Positions 15,338-28,512 of a stretch of 42,167 nucleotides of DNA are shown here, in pieces. A program made the position numbers and the translations under genes. The stretch comes from Acidimicrobiia bacterium (GTDB lineage Bacteria; Actinomycetota; Acidimicrobiia; Acidimicrobiales; Aldehydirespiratoraceae). Numbering within the stretch: the stretch's first letter is position 1; the number at the start of each line of letters is the position of its first letter. Below the pieces are notes generated by a model. It was not told where the DNA came from and did not search any database. It saw only the letters and a list, made by a program, of their open reading frames with translations. The stretch is taken from positions 1 through 42,167 of the forward strand of contig JAJEDD010000043.1 of the NCBI GenBank assembly GCA_022821685.1. Direction: 5' to 3'.

Positions 15338-15982
15338 ATGAAGAGAATCCTGGCACTGACAGCAGCGGCAAGCCTGGCAGCCCTGTTCGCACTTGCAAGT
15401 CAGGCGCACGCGCAGGACGGCCCCACCCTCTCGGCCGATCCGGCCGTGGTGGACGGGCCGGGAGCGAACACCTTCACCCTCGCCGGCGCGGGCTGGAGCC
15501 CGGGTCTGCAGGTGTTCATCGTGCCCTGCACCGTTCCCGGCGAGCAGCTCACCACCGCAACGCCCCCTGATGAGCTCGCGGCCCGGCTCTCAGTTCTCAC
15601 GCCCGACAACTGTGCCCTCGTCCCCATTGGCGGCCCCGCAACCGTGGCTGGTGACGGCACTCTCACCGTCGAGGTCACCCACGACGTTCCCGCCAACTTC
15701 GCCTTCGGCGCCGGCGACATTGCGGTCACAGAGTACAGCGTTGTTCCCGTCCTGTTCATGGCCGACGACATGGACATGGGCGACGGCGACATGGACGATG
15801 ACATGGACGACGGCGACATGGAGGACATGGCGGATGACATGGCGCCCATGGGTGGCGCCGACACCGGCTTCGGCGGCACCGCCGGATCCGACAGCAGCGG
15901 CATCGCCGTGCCGCTGGCCGCAACCCTCGCAGCCTTGACCCTGCTCGGCGGAGCCGCGCTGGTGGCCCGACGCAACACCTGA
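15338..15982 (+). CDS. Secreted Met/Asp-rich protein with putative sortase signal (paralogue 2)
   Basis: 214 aa, same plan as the gene at 14701: signal peptide MKRILALTAAASLAALFALA with likely cleavage after AHAQ, an extracellular domain beginning DGPTLSADPAVVDGPG and containing two Cys residues (likely a disulfide), then a longer Met/Asp-rich run (residues ~144-168, repeated DMD/GDMDD units) and GADTG at 173-177 followed by a hydrophobic helix and VARRNT. The N-terminal domains of the two paralogues align but are diverged, while the C-terminal DNA is nearly identical. The start and ribosome site are copies of those of paralogue 1. The Met/Asp tract could be a flexible wall-spanning stalk or a metal-binding segment. 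Confidence 0.85.
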   Translation: MKRILALTAAASLAALFALASQAHAQDGPTLSADPAVVDGPGANTFTLAGAGWSPGLQVFIVPCTVPGEQLTTATPPDELAARLSVLTPDNCALVPIGGPATVAGDGTLTVEVTHDVPANFAFGAGDIAVTEYSVVPVLFMADDMDMGDGDMDDDMDDGDMEDMADDMAPMGGADTGFGGTAGSDSSGIAVPLAATLAALTLLGGAALVARRNT

Positions 15983-15984
15983 CG
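15833..15984 (+). repeat. 3' module duplicated at 15145-15296, copy 2
   Basis: Second copy of the 152-base sorting-signal module. The sharp rise in identity at the 3' ends points to gene conversion or a recent partial duplication. Confidence 0.88.
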
Positions 15985-16015
15985 GCATTCCAACCCGCTC
16001 GGGGCCGGGGGTCCA

Positions 16016-16858
16016 ATGATGGACGCCAAACCCTGGGTGCCAAGACTCCCGATTGCGGCAGCGGCACTGGTGGCCGCTGCCGCTGTCGCGTCGTGCAGTT
16101 CCGCCCGCTCGACCGGCAGCGTCCAGGCGCCAGCCACGGCGCCGAGCGTTGCAGCCGCCAGCCCGGCCGCTACAGGAATCGTCGAACCGGTGCCGACTCT
16201 TGCCGCCGAGCCATCCGGCGCGGCAGGGGCGCCGACCGTCGCGCCCGACACGTTGGCGGCAGACCCCGAAGCTCCGCCGGCGACGGCAGCAACGACGCTC
16301 ATTGCGGTGGAGCCTTCGGTCCCGGCCGTTGAGCCCGGCCTGATCCCGACATGGGACTACTCGCCGCTGGTGGGCCACGCGGGCTACGACGAGGTGGGCA
16401 GCGCCCGAATGCAGGCCCCCAACCCTGCCGTCATTCGCATTCCCAGGCTCGAGGTGGAGGCGTCAATCATTCCCCTGGGCCTCAGAGACAACGGCGCAAT
16501 CGAGGTGCCCGAAGACCCCGATCAGGCCGGCTGGTGGCTGGGCGGCCCCGAGCCGGGCGAGACCGGCCCGGCGGTGATCCTCGGCCATGTGGACTCCCAA
16601 CAGGAGGGTCCGGCCGTGTTCTTCTACCTGCGATACCTCGATGCCGGCGACAAGATCCACATCGACCGGGTGGACGGATCGACGGTCACCTACGTGGTCG
16701 AGTCAACCGAGAGCCACGACAAGGACGCCTTCCCCACCGAGGCGGTCTACGGACCCACCGAGCAGCCCACCCTGCGGCTGGTCACCTGCGGCGGCGACTA
16801 CGACTTCGATGTGCGCACCTATCCACAGAACGTGGTCGTCTTCGCCTCGCTGGCCTGA
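16016..16858 (+). CDS. Class F-type sortase, possible lipoprotein
   Basis: Membrane-associated transpeptidase expected to cleave a TG-type sorting signal and join the protein to the cell wall. The 280-aa protein has an N-terminal hydrophobic segment ending VASC (lipobox-like, Cys near residue 29), a Pro/Ala-rich stalk to about residue 105, then the sortase barrel. Catalytic residues seen: His191 in LGHVDS, Cys258 in LRLVTCGGD and likely Arg267 in DVRTYPQN. It begins 33 bases after paralogue 2 on the same strand, so the two secreted proteins are its probable substrates. An ATG-ATG start at 16016/16019 leaves a one-residue ambiguity. Confidence 0.9.
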   Translation: MMDAKPWVPRLPIAAAALVAAAAVASCSSARSTGSVQAPATAPSVAAASPAATGIVEPVPTLAAEPSGAAGAPTVAPDTLAADPEAPPATAATTLIAVEPSVPAVEPGLIPTWDYSPLVGHAGYDEVGSARMQAPNPAVIRIPRLEVEASIIPLGLRDNGAIEVPEDPDQAGWWLGGPEPGETGPAVILGHVDSQQEGPAVFFYLRYLDAGDKIHIDRVDGSTVTYVVESTESHDKDAFPTEAVYGPTEQPTLRLVTCGGDYDFDVRTYPQNVVVFASLA

Positions 16859-16878
16859 CCTGACAAGCCAGACACCGG

Positions 16879-18342
16879 CTACCTGAGAGGCACCGATGTC
16901 GTCTCCACCACCGCCGGCAGGTCGGTCGAGCCGCTGAGACGGGCGTCCACCGCCGCCGCGCAGGCCCGGCCCTCGGCTATAGCCCACACGATGAGGCTCT
17001 GGCCCCGGCCCATGTCGCCGCACACGTACACGCCGTCGGTGCTGGTGGCCCAATCCTCGCCGCGGGCCACGTTGCCCCGAGCGTCAAGCTCCACCCCGAA
17101 CTGCTCGATCAGCGGCCCCCGCTCGGGACCGGTGAAGCCCATGGCCAGCAGCACCAGCTCCGCAGCGATCTCCTCCTCGCTGCCCGGAACCGGGTCGAAG
17201 CGCATCCGGCCGTCCTCGAACGACTGCTCCACCCGCACGGTGGCCAGCGCGGCCAGGTTGCCGTCGCCGTCGCCGATGAACTCGACGGTGTTGATGGCGT
17301 AGTCGCGCTCGCCGCCCTCCTCGTGCGCCGACGACACCCGGTAGAGGTTGGGCCAGGTCGGCCACGGATTGGCGTCGGGGCGCTCGTCGGGGGGGCGGGG
17401 CATGATCTCGAACTGCCGGATCGAGGCGGCCCGCTGGCGGTGGGCGGTGCCCAGGCAGTCGGCGCCGGTGTCGCCCCCGCCGATGATCACCACCCGCTTG
17501 CCCTCCGCGGTGATGGACGGCGACTCCAAGTCGCCCTCCTGCACCCGGTTGGCCAGCGGCAGGTACTCCATGGCCTGATGCACGCCCTGAAGCTCCCGGC
17601 CCGGTATGGGCAGGTCGCGCCAGGCGGTGGCGCCGCAGGCCAGCACCACCGCGTCGAAGTCGGCCCGCAGCTCGTCGGCACCAACGTCGACGCCGATGTC
17701 TACCCCAGCGCGGAACTCGGTTCCCTCGGCCTGCATCTGGGCCAACCGTCGCTCGATGTGGCGCTTCTCCATCTTGAACTCGGGGATCCCGTAGCGCAGC
17801 AGGCCCCCGATGCGGTCGGCCCGCTCGAAGACCACCACCTCGTGGCCGGCTCTCGTCAACTGCTGGGCGGCGGCCAGCCCGGCCGGTCCCGAGCCCACCA
17901 CTGCCACCCGGCGGCCGGTGCGGACCGTCGGCGGCGCGGGAACGATCCAGCCCTCGGCCCAGGCCCGGTCGACGATCTCCACTTCGACCTGCTTGATGGT
18001 GACGGGCGGCTCGTGGATGCCCAGCACGCAGGCCGCCTCGCAGGGGGCGGGGCACAGCCGGCCGGTGAACTCCGGGAAGTTATTGGTGGCGTGCAGGCGC
18101 TCGATGGCCCGCCGCCAGTGCCCCCGGTACACGAGGTCGTTCCAGTCGGGGATCAGGTTGCCGAGCGGGCAACCGCTGTTGCAGAACGGGATGCCGCAGT
18201 CCATGCAGCGCGACGCCTGCTGCTGGAGGCTGGAGGGGGGGAAGTCCTCGTAGACCTCGCGCCAGTCGCGCAGCCGCACCGGCACCGGCCGGCGAGACGG
18301 AAGCTCCCGGTCGTGGGTCAGGAACCCCCGCGGATCAGCCAT
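16879..18342 (-). CDS. gltD: Glutamate synthase (NADPH) small subunit
   Basis: FAD/Fe-S subunit passing electrons from NADPH to the large subunit for glutamate formation. The 487-aa protein (usual length) begins with the Fe-S region: CMDCGIPFCNSGCPLGN (residues ~46-62) and CPAPCEAAC (~97-105). The FAD-binding Rossmann motif VVGSGPAGLAAAQQL follows near 150, then an NADPH motif VIIGGGDTGADCLG near 285, and the C-terminal FAD motif GVYVCGDMGRGQSLIVWAI. It lies downstream of gltB on the same strand with a 108-base gap. Confidence 0.96.
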   Translation of the reverse strand: MADPRGFLTHDRELPSRRPVPVRLRDWREVYEDFPPSSLQQQASRCMDCGIPFCNSGCPLGNLIPDWNDLVYRGHWRRAIERLHATNNFPEFTGRLCPAPCEAACVLGIHEPPVTIKQVEVEIVDRAWAEGWIVPAPPTVRTGRRVAVVGSGPAGLAAAQQLTRAGHEVVVFERADRIGGLLRYGIPEFKMEKRHIERRLAQMQAEGTEFRAGVDIGVDVGADELRADFDAVVLACGATAWRDLPIPGRELQGVHQAMEYLPLANRVQEGDLESPSITAEGKRVVIIGGGDTGADCLGTAHRQRAASIRQFEIMPRPPDERPDANPWPTWPNLYRVSSAHEEGGERDYAINTVEFIGDGDGNLAALATVRVEQSFEDGRMRFDPVPGSEEEIAAELVLLAMGFTGPERGPLIEQFGVELDARGNVARGEDWATSTDGVYVCGDMGRGQSLIVWAIAEGRACAAAVDARLSGSTDLPAVVETTSVPLR

Positions 18343-18450
18343 CTCGACCGCTCACGCACCGCCCACGACACGTCAGCACGGTCGCCGCAAGAACCGCGGG
18401 CCAAGCCATGCGGTGCCGCCGCCGATGACCCATCCGCTCGGGCCCCGTGA

Positions 18451-23055
<4,605 letters not shown>

Positions 23056-23196
23056 CGCTGTCCTCGCGGGGGTCGGGTGGTTGGCTGCGGCGCGTCCTTC
23101 AGGCAGAACTGCCCGGCGGGAGGGACGTCATTGGCCGCTCGCCGCACAAGATGCGCCGCAACAAACTACCGGCATCGCCCCGCCCCGCGTCAACCC

Positions 23197-23255
23197 AGAG
23201 GCCGAACTCGCGAGGCCGTAGGTGACAGATTCACGCGCCTATCCGCTCGGCCTCT
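23197..23255. repeat. Short inverted-repeat relic of the interspersed element
   Basis: Perfect nine-base arms AGAGGCCGA (23197-23205) and TCGGCCTCT (23247-23255) with a 41-base loop. The left arm runs on as ACTCGCGAGGCCGT, like the shortened copy at position 1. It lies between the end of the trkH gene and the start of gltB and could act as a transcript end. Confidence 0.7.
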
Positions 23256-24799
23256 TAGCGGCGGACGGCTCGGGTGAGGGCCTTGCCCCGGTGGAGGTGG
23301 GACATGACCGCCAGTAGGACGGGGAAGATCTCCAGGCGGCCGATCACCATCAGCAGTGCCAGCACCAGCCGGGCTGGCTCGGTGAAAGCGACCGCGTAGT
23401 TGGAGGTGGGACCGGCCTCGTTGAGGGCCGGGCCCATGTTGCCCAGCGCCGACACCACCGCGCCCAGCGCCGACACGAAGTCGCCTCCCAGCGCGGTGAC
23501 CACCAGCGTGCCGCCCAGCACCAGCATGAAGTGCAGCAGGAAGAACCCGGCCACCCGAGACACCAGCGACTCGCTGACGATGTCGCGGCCCACCCGGATG
23601 GGGATCACCGCCCGAGGCTTCTGGGAGTGCTGAACCGAACGCACCATGATCCGCGCCAGCACCCGCATCCGCATCACCTTGATGCCGCCGGAGGTGGAGC
23701 CGGTGCAGCCGCCCACCACCATCAACAGCAGCAGCACGAGTTGGGCCCCGGCCACCCACATCACGTAGTCGCCTGGCGATCCCGGTCCGGTGGCGTTGGA
23801 CAGGCCGGTGCTGCTGCCCAGTGACGCCACCGTGAACACCCCGGCGCGGATCGACGAGCCCAGCGACAGGCCGTTCTCCAGCCACAGCAGCACCACGATG
23901 ACCGCCGCCGCCGCGCCCAGCGTGAGCAGGTAGGTGCGGAACTCACTGTTGCGGTGGTACGGCAGGGTGCGCTCGGCCACCGCCCGCCAGTGCAGCGAGA
24001 AGCTGACGCCGCCCATGACCATGAACACGATCGCCACCGTCTCGACGGCCACACTGTCGTAGTGGCCGATCGAGTCGGCGTGGGGGGAGAACCCCCCGGT
24101 GGCGGCCACCGTGAAGGCGTGGGCGACCGCGTCGTACAGCGACGAGAAGCCGTCCGCCGCGAAGAAGGCCAGCGCCGCGGCCGCGGTGAAGCCGATGTAC
24201 ACCACCCACAGCCGCCGGGCCGTCTCGCTCACCCTGGGCGTGAGGCGGTCCGATGCGGGCCCCGGCGCCTCGGCCGAGATCAGCTCCAGGCCGCCGACCC
24301 CAAGGAAGGGCAGCACCGCCACCGCCAGCACCACCACACCCATCCCGCCGTACCAGTGGGTGAGTTGGCGGTACATCATCAATCCCCGGCCGGGGCTCTC
24401 GAAGTCCGCCAGCACGGTGGAGCCGCTGGCGGAGAAGCCCGAAGCCGACTCGAACAGGCTGTTGACGAACTGTTCGGTGATGTCGGCGCCGCCGACCGCG
24501 AAGGTGCCGGCCAGGATGAACGGCAGCGCCCCCAGCGCGGTGATGGACACCCAGGTCCACGCCACGGTGGAGAAGATGTGGCGCTTGCGGATGGCGCCGG
24601 GACGGGTGAGCCGCCACAGCAACCCGCCCACCGCCGCGGTCAGCCCGGCCGATGCAGCCAGCGCGGCGGCGTCACGCCCGGATGTGAGCAGCTCCAGCAG
24701 CGCGCACGCGGCCATCCCGACCGACACCGCCGACAGCGCGATGCCGATGACGTGCAGCGTGGTGGAGGCGACCAGAGCCCTCGACGCGTCTCTAGCCAT
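23255..24799 (-). CDS. trkH: TrkH-family potassium uptake protein (copy 1)
   Basis: Membrane channel-like subunit for K+ uptake. The 514-aa protein has four pore repeats with their filter turns: ESASGFSASGSTVL, VAATGGFSPHADS, SLGSSTGLSNATG and GNMGPALNEAGP, plus TrkH signatures THWYGGMGVVVLA and GGCTGSTSGGIKVMR. The ATG overlaps the end of the second trkH-like gene by eight bases, so all three trk genes form one coupled operon read on the minus strand. Confidence 0.95.
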   Translation of the reverse strand: MARDASRALVASTTLHVIGIALSAVSVGMAACALLELLTSGRDAAALAASAGLTAAVGGLLWRLTRPGAIRKRHIFSTVAWTWVSITALGALPFILAGTFAVGGADITEQFVNSLFESASGFSASGSTVLADFESPGRGLMMYRQLTHWYGGMGVVVLAVAVLPFLGVGGLELISAEAPGPASDRLTPRVSETARRLWVVYIGFTAAAALAFFAADGFSSLYDAVAHAFTVAATGGFSPHADSIGHYDSVAVETVAIVFMVMGGVSFSLHWRAVAERTLPYHRNSEFRTYLLTLGAAAAVIVVLLWLENGLSLGSSIRAGVFTVASLGSSTGLSNATGPGSPGDYVMWVAGAQLVLLLLMVVGGCTGSTSGGIKVMRMRVLARIMVRSVQHSQKPRAVIPIRVGRDIVSESLVSRVAGFFLLHFMLVLGGTLVVTALGGDFVSALGAVVSALGNMGPALNEAGPTSNYAVAFTEPARLVLALLMVIGRLEIFPVLLAVMSHLHRGKALTRAVRR

Positions 24800-26372
24800 C
24801 GCGTTCCTTGATCTTCAAGATCGAGCGCCTGGCCGCGAAGCGGGAGCGCCGCAGCCCGGTCCGGTACCAGCGCAGCACCAGGCCCACGCCGGCCATCAGC
24901 GGCGGGATCGACATCCGACCCCCCATCATCAGCGGCACCAGCGCCAGCCGACCGGCCCAATCGAGGTTGTCGAGCCGGCCGAAGGCGCCGATCTCGCCCA
25001 CCGCGGGGCCGACGGTGCTGACCGCGCTCACCGACCCCCACACGCTGCCGGCCAGCGACAGCCCCGAGACGCCCAGCAGCAGGGCACCCGCCCCGACCAC
25101 CACCACGTAGGCGATCTGGTGGCCGCCGAGGCGGTCCAGGGTGCGCCTCGACAGGGTCTCGCCGTCGCGCCTCACCAGCACGACCGCGTACGAGTCGAGT
25201 TGGCGGCGCAGCTCTCCCCCGGCGGCGCCCATCAGCAGCCGGGCCCGCATCACCTTGATGCCGCCCCCCGGCGATCCCATCATGGTGCCGATCCCGGCCG
25301 CCACCAGCATCACCACCGTCGCCGACGGCGCCCATGCGGTCCAGTCGGACACCGCGAATCCGGTGGTGCTCATCATCGACACCGCCATGAAGCCGGCCTC
25401 GCCCCAGCCGATGCCGCGGTGCGCGGCCATCACCGCGGCCGCCGCCGCCAGCAGCAGCGCGAAGGCTCGAAGCTCCTGGGAGCGCCACAGGGGCCGCAGC
25501 CTTCCCCGGGCCAGCCACCAGACCACGAAGATCCCCGCGCCGGCCACAAGCATCCCGGCCGCGGCCACCGCCTGGGTGGCGGTGCCGTAGCCGGCCAGCG
25601 AGTCGGCCCGACCGGTGAAGCCCCCGGTGGAGGCGGTGCCCAGTCCCACCACCAGGGCATCGGTGACGCCGAGGCCGGTGAGCAGGTAGGCGGCCACACA
25701 GGCGGCGGTGAATCCCGAGTAGAGCACGAGCACCCGGCGGGTGCCCACCGCCGCGTTGGGCACGAGATCCAGGCCCCGGCGCCCGGTGGAGTAGCCGATG
25801 AGCGCCGTCGACCGCAACACCGTCGGCAGGGTGACCACCGCGATCAATATCGCGGTCAGACCCCCCACCCAGCTTGTGGCCGACCGGAACAGCAGGACCG
25901 CCCGCGACGCCTCGGCCGCGTCGAGCAGAGTGAGCGAGGTGGTGGTGAAGCCGGCCGCCGACTCGACCAGGGCATCGTCGAGGCGATCCACCGCGCCGGT
26001 GGCCGCGTAGAGGGCCGCACCGAACAGCACCAGAACCGTCCACAGCAGACCGATGCCGGCGAACACCCGGCCCGGGGTCGGCCGGTGCGGGGGCGCCACC
26101 CGGCGCCGTGCAGCCGCGGCCAGAGCCGCGCAAAGCGCTCCCACCAAGGTGAAGGTGATGGCATCGGCATTGTCGTCGCCGAGTCCGGCCAGGCCGCACA
26201 GCATGGTGGCGATGCCCAGGGTGAGACCCGCCTCCACGATCGAGGCGAGCGTCCACGACACGATCCGCACCGGCGCCCGCGACGCCGAGCCGGCCAGCAG
26301 CGGCCGGGTGCGCCTCGGCCTGCCCAGGCGCCGCAGTACGCCCGAGCCCTTTAGGACTGCTAGCCGTTGCAC
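24792..26372 (-). CDS. TrkH-family potassium uptake protein (copy 2, divergent)
   Basis: A second TrkH-like channel subunit, 526 aa if started at the GTG at 26372, which overlaps the end of trkA by 13 bases. Pore-repeat turns seen: ESAAGFTTTSLTLL, GTASTGGFTGRADS, MSTTGFAVSDW and VSTVGPAVGEIG, with TSWVGGLTAILIAVV and GSPGGGIKVMRARL. It is clearly diverged from copy 1. The paired copies might form a heterodimeric channel, since TrkH works as a dimer, or have different ion preference. A longer open frame extends upstream across trkA in another frame and is not coding. The exact start is uncertain; the N terminus is basic and has no clear ATG. Confidence 0.9.
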   Translation of the reverse strand: MQRLAVLKGSGVLRRLGRPRRTRPLLAGSASRAPVRIVSWTLASIVEAGLTLGIATMLCGLAGLGDDNADAITFTLVGALCAALAAAARRRVAPPHRPTPGRVFAGIGLLWTVLVLFGAALYAATGAVDRLDDALVESAAGFTTTSLTLLDAAEASRAVLLFRSATSWVGGLTAILIAVVTLPTVLRSTALIGYSTGRRGLDLVPNAAVGTRRVLVLYSGFTAACVAAYLLTGLGVTDALVVGLGTASTGGFTGRADSLAGYGTATQAVAAAGMLVAGAGIFVVWWLARGRLRPLWRSQELRAFALLLAAAAAVMAAHRGIGWGEAGFMAVSMMSTTGFAVSDWTAWAPSATVVMLVAAGIGTMMGSPGGGIKVMRARLLMGAAGGELRRQLDSYAVVLVRRDGETLSRRTLDRLGGHQIAYVVVVGAGALLLGVSGLSLAGSVWGSVSAVSTVGPAVGEIGAFGRLDNLDWAGRLALVPLMMGGRMSIPPLMAGVGLVLRWYRTGLRRSRFAARRSILKIKERDG

Positions 26373-27712
26373 GTCAACAGCCGACGGACCTCCCGCACCA
26401 AGTCCGGGGTGGCGAAGGCGACCACATGGTCGCGGCCCCGCAGCCGGCTGCGGCCGCGGGCGATCTGGGGCTTGCCGTCGCGCACTATGGCCCCGATCAG
26501 CACCCCCTTGGGCAGCTTGAGGTCCTGCACCAGGGAGTTGTCGGCGGGGCTGCCCGACTCCACCTCGACCTCCAGCACCTCGGCGTCGGACTCCAGGAAG
26601 GTGGCCACCGCGGCCACGTCGCCGCGCACGAAGCGCATCACGCCGTCGGCGGTGGCGGTGCGGGGTGACAGGGCCACGTCGACGCCGGCGGAGTCGAGCA
26701 ACGACAGCAGTGCCAGCCTGTGCACCACCGCGATCGTCTCCGACGCTCCCACCGACTTCGCATAGAGGCAGGCCAGGATGTTCGACTCGTCCTCGCCGGT
26801 GAGCGCGGCCACTGCGTCGAACCGGCCGAGGTCTGTCTCCTCGAGCAGGTCGGCGTCGGTTATGTCGCCCTCCAGAACCTGCACGTCGCTGAGGTCCTCG
26901 GCCAGCTCCAGGGCCCGCTCGGCGTCGCGCTCGACCACCACCACCTCCACCCCCCTCGACACCAGCCGGCCGGCCAGGATCTCGGCGGTGCGGCCCCCGC
27001 CCAGCAGCAGCACATGGCGGACGGCGCCGGTGCCCAAGCCCAGCAGAGTGGCCACCCGGCGGCGGGCCCGCCGCTTGCACACCACCCGCACCAGGTCATT
27101 CGCCATCAGTTCGTAGTCGGCGCGGGGGATATAGGTGTGCTCGCCCCGAGAGATCGACCCGACCATGAACTCCCAGTCGGGCTCGTACTCGGCCGCGATC
27201 TCCGACAGCCGTCGGCCCACGATGGGGGCGTCGGCCTCGAGGCGGGTGCCGATCACGATGGCCTCCCCCTGGGCCATCACCGCGATCTCCGACGCGCCGG
27301 GGTAGTCGAGCAGGTGGAGGATCCGCTCCGCGGTCTGGTGGTCGGGGTCTATCACCAGATCGGCTTGGAACGTCTGGCGCAGGTCGGCCGAGGCTCGGCT
27401 GCGCAGCTCCTCGGACTCGATGCGCACGATGGTGTTGCCCACGCCCCGCTGCTTGGCGATGAGCGACGTCACCAGGTTGACCTCGTCGCGGCTGGTGACG
27501 GCCACCACCAGATCGCAGCCGTCGAGTCCGGCGTCGGAGAGCACGCTGGGATGGGTGCCGCTGCCCTCCACCGTGAGCACGTCGAGCTCGGCGCCGAGCT
27601 GGCGGAGGCGGTGGGCGTCGGTGTCGACCACCGAGACGTTGTGGCGCTCGTGGCTGAGGCGGGCGGCCACATAGGATCCGACCTCGCCGGCCCCCACAAC
27701 GATCACATGCAC
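26360..27712 (-). CDS. trkA: Trk system potassium uptake regulatory protein TrkA
   Basis: Cytosolic NAD(H)/nucleotide-binding gating subunit of Trk. The 450-aa protein holds two RCK_N/RCK_C units: the first Rossmann motif VVGAGEVGSYVA (residues 5-16) with acidic VVDTD at the strand end, and a second LLLGGGRTAEILA (near 235) followed by VVERD. RCK_C domains end each half (MVGSISRGEHTYIPR and GVLIGAIVRDGKPQIARG). First gene of the trkA-trkH-trkH operon. The first gene upstream is the cyclo-ligase, 79 bases away. Confidence 0.95.
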   Translation of the reverse strand: MHVIVVGAGEVGSYVAARLSHERHNVSVVDTDAHRLRQLGAELDVLTVEGSGTHPSVLSDAGLDGCDLVVAVTSRDEVNLVTSLIAKQRGVGNTIVRIESEELRSRASADLRQTFQADLVIDPDHQTAERILHLLDYPGASEIAVMAQGEAIVIGTRLEADAPIVGRRLSEIAAEYEPDWEFMVGSISRGEHTYIPRADYELMANDLVRVVCKRRARRRVATLLGLGTGAVRHVLLLGGGRTAEILAGRLVSRGVEVVVVERDAERALELAEDLSDVQVLEGDITDADLLEETDLGRFDAVAALTGEDESNILACLYAKSVGASETIAVVHRLALLSLLDSAGVDVALSPRTATADGVMRFVRGDVAAVATFLESDAEVLEVEVESGSPADNSLVQDLKLPKGVLIGAIVRDGKPQIARGRSRLRGRDHVVAFATPDLVREVRRLLTCNG

Positions 27713-27736
27713 AGCTATGTTCTAGCGCCTCAGAGG

Positions 27737-27760
27737 CAGCGAACATGAGCGGGAATAACA
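27737..27760 (+). repeat. Core fragment of the interspersed repeat
   Basis: GCAGCGAACATGAGCGGG then AATAAC matches the element core (GCAGCGAACAAGAGCGGGAATGAC) with two or so mismatches. The flanking parts are not recognisable. It lies between trkA and the cyclo-ligase gene. Confidence 0.55.
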
Positions 27761-27791
27761 ACGCCGAGCGGATAGACCAATTCGGTCGCGA

Positions 27792-28379
27792 TCACCGCAG
27801 GCGGCTCTCCTTGGCGATCAACAGATTGCGGTCGGTGACCACCGCGTCGAGCGGCACGTCCCACTGCTCGGTGGGCACGCGTTCGACCCGCTGGAACCAG
27901 TGGGCCACGCCGATGGTCACCGGCCGGTCCTCGGGACGCAGTTCCGCCAGAGCCCGGTCGTAGAAACCCCCTCCCTGGCCCAGACGGTGACAATGCCCGT
28001 CGAAGGCCACCAGCGGCACCAGCACGGTGTCATGGTCAGCGAGGGCAACCAACTCGCCATCAACCGGTTCGGAGATGCCGAAGGATCCCGACGTGTGCGA
28101 CTGGCCGTCGAGCCAGGCCACGAACTCCAGATCGGCGCCGACCACGCGGGGCACGGTGAACACCTCGCGGCGCGCGCCGCGCAGGAGTTCGTCTAGGGGA
28201 ACCTCGCCCCGCACGGCCCGGTAGGCGGCGACCCGGCCGGCCGCGGCTATCGCCGGCAGCGACTCCAGCCTGCGGACTGCCGCGACGCCGGCCGCGGCGA
28301 CGGCCTCTGCGCTCAAGCCCGCCCGCCGGGCCCGCATGGCGCTCCGAAGCCGATCCTTGGCCTCCCGCGGCTCCGGCAT
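27792..28379 (-). CDS. 5-formyltetrahydrofolate cyclo-ligase
   Basis: Converts 5-formyl-THF to 5,10-methenyl-THF with ATP, returning folate to the one-carbon pool. The 195-aa protein has the family signature FDGHCHRLGQGGGFYDRAL at residues 126-144 and the N-terminal KDRLRSAMRARR with basic ATP-site residues. Length is normal. The ATG at 28379 was chosen because the family homology begins there; a longer in-frame start at 28595 would add 72 residues translated from the interspersed repeat. The repeat ends only about four bases from this ATG, so the natural ribosome site and promoter have been replaced by repeat sequence. Confidence 0.92.
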   Translation of the reverse strand: MPEPREAKDRLRSAMRARRAGLSAEAVAAAGVAAVRRLESLPAIAAAGRVAAYRAVRGEVPLDELLRGARREVFTVPRVVGADLEFVAWLDGQSHTSGSFGISEPVDGELVALADHDTVLVPLVAFDGHCHRLGQGGGFYDRALAELRPEDRPVTIGVAHWFQRVERVPTEQWDVPLDAVVTDRNLLIAKESRLR

Positions 28380-28383
28380 CAGG

Positions 28384-28512
28384 TCAGCCCGTCGCGTCGC
28401 TGCGGAGTCATTCCCGCTCTTGTTCGCTTCGCTCATGGGCCGCCCAAACCCCAACAACACAGCCCACGGCCTCGCCCGCATGCGCCGCTTCACTCGCATC
28501 TGCTCGGCCTCT
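28384..28512 (-). repeat. Interspersed repeat, copy truncated at the cyclo-ligase start
   Basis: Minus-strand copy: AGAGGCCGAGCAGATGCG at its outer end, core GAGCGAAGCGAACAAGAGCG, and ending at CGACGGGCTGACC, about 15 bases short of the full-length copies. The missing end coincides with the first codons of the cyclo-ligase gene. Confidence 0.88.

Noticed and set aside
24099..26354. A 751-codon plus-strand frame across the two trkH genes
   Set aside because: Composition is that of an antisense shadow; the opposite strand encodes two full TrkH proteins with all pore motifs.
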